Source of the DNA: Mycobacterium asiaticum
GTDB lineage: Bacteria > Actinomycetota > Actinomycetes > Mycobacteriales > Mycobacteriaceae
Length of the DNA stretch: 64,000 nt
Direction: 5' to 3'
NCBI RefSeq assembly: GCF_001673635.1
Contig: NZ_LZMH01000035.1
Span: 1-64,000 of the forward strand
This document shows positions 58,495 through 64,000 of the stretch, one piece after another. Each line of letters begins with the position of its first letter. The first letter of the stretch is position 1. The notes below the pieces were generated by a model. It searched no databases. It was given only the letters and a program-made list of their open reading frames with translations, and was not told the DNA's origin. Made by a program: the position numbers and the translations under genes.

Positions 58495-60554
58495 GTTGAC
58501 TCCCTTCCCTTTTCGATAGGACTGACGGTGGTGGGCCACCAGATACGGTCGCCGATGAGCGCGAACAGCGAGGGAATCACCAGGGTGCGCACCACGAAGG
58601 TGTCGAGCAGGATGCCCAGCCCCACGATGATGCCCAGCTGCGTCATCACGATCAGCGGCAGCACCCCGAGAACGCAGAACACCGCGGCAAGAACGATTCC
58701 CGCGCTGGTGATGACGCCGCCGGTCGCGGACACCGCGCGGATCATGCCGTCCCGCGCACCATGTTGGGCCGCCTCCTCACGCGCCCGGGTGACCAGGAAG
58801 ATCGTGTAGTCGACGCCCAGCGCCGCCAGGAACAGGAAGGCGTACAACGGGGCCGAGTTGTCCAGCGCGGGGAAACCGAATATGTGCATGCTCGCCCATC
58901 CGCCGAGGCCCAAAGCGGCCAGTGCCCCCAGGATCGTGGCCGCCAACAGCGTCGGTGGCGCCAGTGCGGAGCGCAGCAGCGCGTAGAGGACAACCAAAAT
59001 CACGGCCAGGATCAACGGGATCAGCAACGCACGGTCGTGGCTCGCCGCATCACGCACATCAAGCGCCTGCGCGTCCGGTCCACCGATCAGGGCGCCCGCC
59101 GGTGCTGTGGAATTTCGCAGTGCGGCAATGGTATTGAAGGCTTCCGGGGACGACGGCGGGGCTTCGATGACCACCGACCACCTGGTCAGGTCCCCGGACT
59201 GGCCCGTCTGCGTTGCCGAGACCACACCGCGGGTGGAGCTGAGGTCCTGTTGCACCTTTGCGGATTGCGCGGTGGGCGCGACGACGACGGTGGGATTGAC
59301 CAGCCCGGCCGGAAAATGGTCCGCCACAATGTCGAATCCGCTGACCGAATCGGCCTGCACGCGGAACTGCTCGGTCTGGGTCAACCCGATGCGGACACCC
59401 AGCAGCCCGGTGGCGAGCACCGCCAGCACGGTGATGGTGACCGAGGCGACCATCGCCGGCCGGCGGGCAACCCGCTGCCCGATGGCGTGCCACACTCCGG
59501 TGTCCGGCTTCTCGGCGTCGTCCGACCGAGGCACGAACGGCCAGAACAACTTCCGGCCACACAGCGCGAGCAACGGCGGCAACAGCACCAGTACCGACAC
59601 CGCGGCAACCAGGAGCCCGCAGGCCGCCAGCGCACCGAGGCTTCGGGTGCTCGGAGTGGCCGCGAAGATGAGGGTGAGCAGCGCCAGCACCACCGTGGCG
59701 TTGCTGGCCACGATCGCCGGCCCAGCCATGCGCACTGCGCGCCGCAGTGCGGCACGGTGGTCGTCGTGACGCCGAAGTTCTTGGCGGTAGCGCGAAATCA
59801 GCAGCAGGGCGTAGTTGGTGCCGGCGCCGAACACCAACACACTGGTGATGCCCGCGGTGGACCCGTCGAAGCTCAGGCCGGTGAGCGACGCCACCGCGGT
59901 GCCCACCGAACTGGCGACCCGATCGGCGAACCCGATCACCAGCAGCGGCACCAACCACAGCACAGGAGAGCGGTAGGTGGCGATCAGCAGCAGTGCGACC
60001 ACCGACGCCGTCACCACCAATAGGGTGACGTTTGCGTTGGTGAACGCGTTGGCGATGTCGGCGCCGAATGCCGGGCCGCCGGTGACATGCGCTTCCATCC
60101 CGGGCGGTAGGCCGTCGTTGGCAGCGGCACGTAGTTCTGACACGGCGTCGGTGAGGTTCAGCCCGGACAGGTCGGTATTGATGGGCACCACCCCGGTGGC
60201 CGCCTTGCCGTCGGCCGAGATCGACGCGGGCACCGGGGGAGCACCGGTCTGCGCAACCGCCAGCATCCTGTCGCGGGCCGCTTCGGCGGCGCGGCCCAGT
60301 GCGCCCGCGTCGGCGCCCCGTGCGCTGCTCACCACCACGATCAGTGGTACCCGGTCACCGCCGGGGAACTGCGCGGACAACTTTTCGACCTTCGCGGAAT
60401 CAGACTCGGTGGGCACCGACAGGGGAGCTTCGGTTGCAGCGGCGTTCCCGCCGATCAACACCATGAAACCGCTCGCCAACAGAAAAACGCCCAGTGCAAA
60501 AAGCCATGACCGTCGCCCCGTCAGCGTCGCGGCGAGTCCCTCCCACGCCACCAC
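58491..60554 (-). CDS. MMPL-family RND transporter (first of two)
   Basis: 687 residues, smaller than classical MmpL, with FGAGTNYALLLISRYRQELRRHDD in the first half and LGVDYTIFLVTRAREEA in the second. Cargo unknown. GTG start at 60554, stop overlapping tspO. Divergent from marR across an AT-rich operator-like region. Similar small MMPLs sit in actinobacterial carotenoid clusters. Confidence 0.9.
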   Translation of the reverse strand: MVAWEGLAATLTGRRSWLFALGVFLLASGFMVLIGGNAAATEAPLSVPTESDSAKVEKLSAQFPGGDRVPLIVVVSSARGADAGALGRAAEAARDRMLAVAQTGAPPVPASISADGKAATGVVPINTDLSGLNLTDAVSELRAAANDGLPPGMEAHVTGGPAFGADIANAFTNANVTLLVVTASVVALLLIATYRSPVLWLVPLLVIGFADRVASSVGTAVASLTGLSFDGSTAGITSVLVFGAGTNYALLLISRYRQELRRHDDHRAALRRAVRMAGPAIVASNATVVLALLTLIFAATPSTRSLGALAACGLLVAAVSVLVLLPPLLALCGRKLFWPFVPRSDDAEKPDTGVWHAIGQRVARRPAMVASVTITVLAVLATGLLGVRIGLTQTEQFRVQADSVSGFDIVADHFPAGLVNPTVVVAPTAQSAKVQQDLSSTRGVVSATQTGQSGDLTRWSVVIEAPPSSPEAFNTIAALRNSTAPAGALIGGPDAQALDVRDAASHDRALLIPLILAVILVVLYALLRSALAPPTLLAATILGALAALGLGGWASMHIFGFPALDNSAPLYAFLFLAALGVDYTIFLVTRAREEAAQHGARDGMIRAVSATGGVITSAGIVLAAVFCVLGVLPLIVMTQLGIIVGLGILLDTFVVRTLVIPSLFALIGDRIWWPTTVSPIEKGREST

Positions 60555-60569
60555 TCGAGCATTTCAGTC

Positions 60570-60585
60570 ATTTAAAGATTAATCA
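60570..60585. promoter_or_regulatory. MarR operator-like motif, copy 1
   Basis: ATTTAAAGATTAATCA matches the motif at 63371-63386 at 14 of 16 positions. It is framed by arms ATTTCAGT (60561-60568) and ACTGAAAT (60586-60593). It is in the marR/MMPL divergent promoter. Confidence 0.6.
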
Positions 60586-60624
60586 ACTGAAATGAAGCGC
60601 CGATCAAGTTATGCTGATCACGCA

Positions 60625-61119
60625 ATGAATCCCGACGAGCAGGCCCACGGCCGCGACGCGCTGGAATCGCTGATTTCGGCGGATCTGCGGGAGATGTCGA
60701 CCGAGTCCGACCAGATCGGTCGACTGTTCGCGCTCTCACAAGACGTGCGGCCCACCGACTTTCGTGCCCTTCTGCACATCATGGTTGCCGAAACGGCCGG
60801 CCGTCCGATGACCTCGGGTGACCTCAGCCAGCGCATGGGTTTGTCCGGGGCGGCCATCACCTACCTGGTGGACCGACTGATCGAGTCCGGTCATATCCGT
60901 CGTGACTCCCACCCCGAAGACCGCCGGAAAGTCATCCTGCGCCACTCCGAGCCCGGTCTGGCGACCGCGCGGTCCTTTTTCACCCCGCTGGGCAAGCACA
61001 CCCGTGCGGCCCTGCACGATCTGCCCGATGCTGACCTCGAAGCCGGCCATCGCGTCTTCAGCGCCCTGATTGACGCGATGCGCCGGTTTCAAACCGACCT
61101 GGGACCCGCCGCGTCCTGA
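60625..61119 (+). CDS. MarR family transcriptional regulator
   Basis: 164 residues. Winged helix with SGDLSQRMGLSGAAITYLVD recognition region and the wing DSHPEDRRKVIL. ATG 60625 is preferred because the alternative ATG at 60592 overlaps the operator inverted repeat. It probably represses both MMPL genes that flank it through the shared motif; a lipid or isoprenoid ligand is possible (inference). The 3' end overlaps the second MMPL gene by 62 bp. Confidence 0.87.
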   Translation: MNPDEQAHGRDALESLISADLREMSTESDQIGRLFALSQDVRPTDFRALLHIMVAETAGRPMTSGDLSQRMGLSGAAITYLVDRLIESGHIRRDSHPEDRRKVILRHSEPGLATARSFFTPLGKHTRAALHDLPDADLEAGHRVFSALIDAMRRFQTDLGPAAS

Positions 61120-63310
61120 GGTCGGTACGAAACGTCTGTCGATGCCAGCGCGCCAACGGGCGCGGTGCCCACCAATTCAGCCCGCCCATCAGGTGCATGA
61201 AGGCGGGCACCAGCACCATCCGCACTAGGGTCGCGTCGATCAGGATCGCGAGGGTCAGCCCGACGGCGAACATGCGCATGAACGACACCCCCGCGGTGAT
61301 CAGCGCTGCGAACGAGATCGACATGACCAGCGCGGCCGCGGTGATCACCCGCGCGGTGTGCGCGACGCCGAGCGCGATGCTTTCGTCGTTGTCGCCTGCC
61401 GTACGGCGGGAATCGAGCCAGTATTCGCGGATCCGGGAAAGCAGGAACACCTCGTAGTCCATCGACAAGCCGAAGGCTATGCAGAACATCAGCACCGGCA
61501 CGTTCACCGCCAATGTTCCGGTCGGAGTGGTGCCGGCCGCGCCGAGATGCCCGTCCTGGAAGATCCACACCAGCGCGCCGAAGGTGGCGGTCAGCGACAA
61601 CATGTTGAGCAGCACGGCCTTCACCGGCAGCACAATGCTGCCGGTGAGCAGGAACAGCAGCACCAAGGTGACAATCGCGATGAAGCCCAGCACCGCCGGT
61701 AACCGCGACACGATGCCGGCTACGCAGTCACGATTGGTCTGCGCCGCGCCCGTCAGGTACACCGCCTGACCACCCGGCAGCGCGACCGCGTGCAGGGCGT
61801 CGAGCTGCTGGTGTGACGCCGTCGAGTACAGCGGCGCGGTGCTGTCGACGGTCAGAAAGACGCTGCGATCGGCGAGCGCGGTCGGCGCCGTCGGCGGTCC
61901 GGTGCGGACACCGCCGACGAAGGTGCCGCTGGGTGAGGAGACCGCGGATACATCGGTCACCTGCGAGAGTTGCGCGGCGTAGTTGTCCAGATCGGTGGGG
62001 GTCAGCCCGGTCACGTCGGGGACGACGACGCGTACCCGCGTCTCGGAGTTGCTCGGGAACTCGGTGCGGACCCGATCGTTCACGATGCGCGCCGACGCCG
62101 AGGTGGGCAGCACCCGGTCGTCCGGATAACCCCACTTCACCCCGAGGAACGGCGCGCCCAGTGCGAGCAACGCTGCGACCAATGCCAATCCCAGCGGGAT
62201 GGCCTGTCGCATAACAAGTTTCGAGGTTCGATACCAGAATGACCGGGCGATCGGACGCGCCGTAGGTTCGGGCCGGCCCAGCAGCCGGCGGATGTTGAGC
62301 GCATCGAGTCGTGACCCCAGCAGCACTATCGCAGCCGGCGCCACCGCTGCCGCGGCAAGTGCGGCGAAGACGACGACGGCGACGCCTGCGTAGGCGAACG
62401 ACTTCAGGAAATACATCGGGAAAAAGGCGGTCGCCACCAGCGCCAGTGCAACCGTCATCGCCGAGAACAAGACTGTGCGTCCCGCGGTGGTCATGGTTCG
62501 CACCAGGGCCGGGCCGCTGGTCGATCCGTACGAAATCTCCTCGCGGTAGCGGCTGATGATCAGCAATGTGTAGTCGATCGCCAGCGCGAATCCCAGTGCG
62601 ACGGTGACGTTCATGGCGAAGATGGAGACATCGGTCACCAGCGCGATCGCCCGCAGTACGGCCAGTGAGCCGAGGATTGCGAAGCCGCCCACCGCCATCG
62701 GCACCAGGGCGGCCAGTACGCCGCCGAAGACCCAGACCAGCGCGGCGAATGTTATCGGTATGGCGACGAGTTCCATTCGGAGCAAGTCTTTTTCGGTCTG
62801 CTGGTTGACCTGTGCGTACACCATCGCAGAGCCGCCGGCCTGGACGGTGACGCCGCCGCGGTCGCCGGTGAACCGGTCGGCCAGCGTCCGGGCGTGCTTG
62901 GCCGCGCTGTTCTCGTCGCCCTCCAGCGCGACCAGAATGATCGCCGAATTGCCGTCGTCGGTCATCGTGCCGGGGGTGGGTTGAGTGTCCCACGGCGACG
63001 AGACCCGGGCTACACCATTCGAATGGTGTAACTGGCGCACGATCTCGGCGCCCACCAGCTGAGCGGGCCCGCTCTTGACGCCACCGGGCGACGTCAGCAG
63101 CAACACCAGTTCCATGTCGCCCTGCTCAAACCTTTCGGCAAGTAGAGCGTTGGCCTGCGCCGATTCGGATTCAGGATCGAGAAATCCACCGCCAGACAGG
63201 TTGTTTGCCGCCGGGATGCCGAAGAGAGCGGCGGCGATCATGAACAGGACGGTGACGCCGATGACGCGTCGCGGTGCGGCGACGGACAGTTGTGCCAGTC
63301 GGGTGAGCAT
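61058..63310 (-). CDS. MMPL-family RND transporter (second)
   Basis: 750 residues with FALAIDYTLLIISRYREEI and IAFGLSMDYEVFLLSRIREYW motifs on the two RND halves and the N-terminus RVIGVTVLFMIAAALFGIPA. The C-terminal tail runs past the last helix into the marR gene on the other strand. Similar to, but not a close duplicate of, the MMPL at 58491. An operator-like motif lies 60 bp upstream. Confidence 0.9.
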   Translation of the reverse strand: MLTRLAQLSVAAPRRVIGVTVLFMIAAALFGIPAANNLSGGGFLDPESESAQANALLAERFEQGDMELVLLLTSPGGVKSGPAQLVGAEIVRQLHHSNGVARVSSPWDTQPTPGTMTDDGNSAIILVALEGDENSAAKHARTLADRFTGDRGGVTVQAGGSAMVYAQVNQQTEKDLLRMELVAIPITFAALVWVFGGVLAALVPMAVGGFAILGSLAVLRAIALVTDVSIFAMNVTVALGFALAIDYTLLIISRYREEISYGSTSGPALVRTMTTAGRTVLFSAMTVALALVATAFFPMYFLKSFAYAGVAVVVFAALAAAAVAPAAIVLLGSRLDALNIRRLLGRPEPTARPIARSFWYRTSKLVMRQAIPLGLALVAALLALGAPFLGVKWGYPDDRVLPTSASARIVNDRVRTEFPSNSETRVRVVVPDVTGLTPTDLDNYAAQLSQVTDVSAVSSPSGTFVGGVRTGPPTAPTALADRSVFLTVDSTAPLYSTASHQQLDALHAVALPGGQAVYLTGAAQTNRDCVAGIVSRLPAVLGFIAIVTLVLLFLLTGSIVLPVKAVLLNMLSLTATFGALVWIFQDGHLGAAGTTPTGTLAVNVPVLMFCIAFGLSMDYEVFLLSRIREYWLDSRRTAGDNDESIALGVAHTARVITAAALVMSISFAALITAGVSFMRMFAVGLTLAILIDATLVRMVLVPAFMHLMGGLNWWAPRPLARWHRQTFRTDLRTRRVPGRFETGASRQSGR

Positions 63311-63370
63311 CTACCGTCCTCCAGCTTGAGCGACGCCGGACTGGCCGGAGGGATAGACGAACATTAAGTT

Positions 63371-63386
63371 ATTTAAACATTAATTA
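63371..63386. promoter_or_regulatory. MarR operator-like motif, copy 2
   Basis: ATTTAAACATTAATTA, 60 bp before the second MMPL start, nearly identical to copy 1. It is strikingly AT-rich in a GC-rich genome. Confidence 0.6.
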
Positions 63387-63388
63387 GA

Positions 63389-63778
63389 TTATTCTTGGTC
63401 GGGTTTGAGTGCCGCGAGCAACCCTTCCGGGTCGGCGACTGTGACGGTGAGCGCGGAGTGGTCTTTGAGTCCAATGACGCGGCGAATAGGCGGTTCGAAA
63501 TGGATGCACACGCCGGCCTGAGCGTTGGTGCCGAACGTGAGCCCGTCGTCGACGAATGACAGGCGCGGACCGACCGCGGTCCACCAGCGATAGGGTCCGG
63601 TGATGTGCGCGTCGGCCACCTGGTCTAGCCGGGCTTCGGCGCGTAGTGGGCCGTATCTGGCAACTAAGCGACCATCGGCGGTGACTGTCACTCCCTGATT
63701 GCCCCAGCGAAAGGGCAACCACAACGGCGCCAATCGCCGTTCGTAGCGATAGGGAAAGTGGCGGCTCGAGTTAGTCAC
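63389..63778 (-). CDS. conserved hypothetical protein (PH/beta-barrel-like)
   Basis: 129 residues, Trp- and Arg-rich, without signal peptide: YRYERRLAPLWLPFRWGNQG, RLVARYGPLRAEARLDQVAD, ITGPYRWWTAVGPRLSFVDD. The pattern suggests a small beta-rich PH-like fold. Function unknown. GTG start at 63778. It lies just upstream of the second MMPL gene on the same strand. Confidence 0.7.
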   Translation of the reverse strand: MTNSSRHFPYRYERRLAPLWLPFRWGNQGVTVTADGRLVARYGPLRAEARLDQVADAHITGPYRWWTAVGPRLSFVDDGLTFGTNAQAGVCIHFEPPIRRVIGLKDHSALTVTVADPEGLLAALKPDQE

Positions 63779-63787
63779 AAGATGTTT

Positions 63788-64000
63788 CTATCGCACGAGC
63801 CGTTGCAGCACCTGCCGGCGCCCGGCCAGTGCATCCTCGATGAGCTGCAGAGCTTCCGGAACCGAATGCACCAACGGCAGTCCGTGATCGCTGACGATGC
63901 GCAACACCGGGCGCATTGCCGGTCCGGCGACGACAGTGCAGTACAACCCCGCCGCGCGATGCTCGTGATTGAGCGCGAGGAGCGCCTGGAAACCATCCAT
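63788..64000 (-). CDS. STAS-domain-like protein, partial at window end
   Basis: The last 70 or so residues (GLYCTVVAGPAMRPVLRIVS, then HGLPLVHSVPEALQLIEDAL) resemble the C-terminal half of a STAS anti-sigma-antagonist domain. The ATG exactly at the window edge may be internal, with the gene continuing beyond 64000. Would link the cluster to a sigma-factor switch if confirmed. Confidence 0.55.
   Translation of the reverse strand: MDGFQALLALNHEHRAAGLYCTVVAGPAMRPVLRIVSDHGLPLVHSVPEALQLIEDALAGRRQVLQRLVR

Noticed and set aside
60592..60624. ATG at 60592 as marR start
   Set aside because: It lies inside the operator inverted-repeat arm; the ATG at 60625 keeps the whole MarR fold.

Overview
The window is chromosomal DNA of a high-GC, slow-growing Mycobacterium that is not M. 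tuberculosis. Two PE_PGRS genes, MmpS/MmpL transporters, mycobacterial RBS and GTG-start habits, and a gene order that follows (inverted) the M. tuberculosis Rv3063-Rv3034c segment support this. Rv correspondences are from memory of the families, not from a search. The species cannot be fixed from the sequence alone.

Layout. 1-8.9 kb: the 3' part of a very large PGRS gene, then a leftward set cstA > Hsp70-like ATPase > nitroreductase, and ligB. 9-15.2 kb: fatty-acyl/CoA genes (SDR, two-domain fadE22, DUF35 protein divergent from a thiolase-like protein) and a duplicated GntR regulator. 15.2-16.9 kb: an accessory patch with three tiny lipoproteins and a LeuA-like protein without a catalytic domain, preceded by a candidate Leu/Val leader peptide with alternative hairpins. 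16.9-22.4 kb: cyp136 with its TetR, SDR, dinB with TetR, and an FMN reductase. 22.4-27 kb: nrdH-nrdI-nrdE. nrdE carries a full 410-residue LAGLIDADG intein immediately before a redox-active cysteine. 27-35.1 kb: an accessory block (GMC oxidoreductase, mmpS-mmpL, hydrolase, F420-type oxidoreductase, AraC regulator) lying between nrdE and the TetR/flavin monooxygenase pair (35.1-37.6 kb). 37.6-39.2 kb: an SDR/TetR pair with a doubled operator. 39.2-55.9 kb: nrdF2, a PE_PGRS gene, DUF3349, adhC, fecB, ctaD, serB2, ABC ATPase, Nudix, echA17, two methyltransferases, a secreted DUF3298-like protein, a beta-propeller lipoprotein and a hexapeptide acyltransferase. 55.9-64 kb: different content, with small membrane and DUF4333 proteins, photolyase, TspO, two MMPL transporters around a MarR regulator, a hypothetical protein and a cut STAS-type ORF.

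How the genes work together. nrdH/I/E and nrdF2 encode the class Ib ribonucleotide reductase. Both units carry paired NrdR-like boxes exactly 32 bp apart, so they are probably co-repressed. A near-identical AT-rich motif lies in front of both MMPL genes that flank marR, which suggests one regulator for a photolyase/TspO/MMPL module of the kind that borders carotenoid clusters. A 60-bp hairpin element occurs three times. Two copies are 56/60 identical in opposite orientation, with a compensatory base-pair change in the stem.

Most interesting signals: the nrdE intein; the LeuA-like protein with its candidate attenuator; the dispersed hairpin element; the MarR/MMPL/TspO/photolyase module; and the three mini-lipoproteins.
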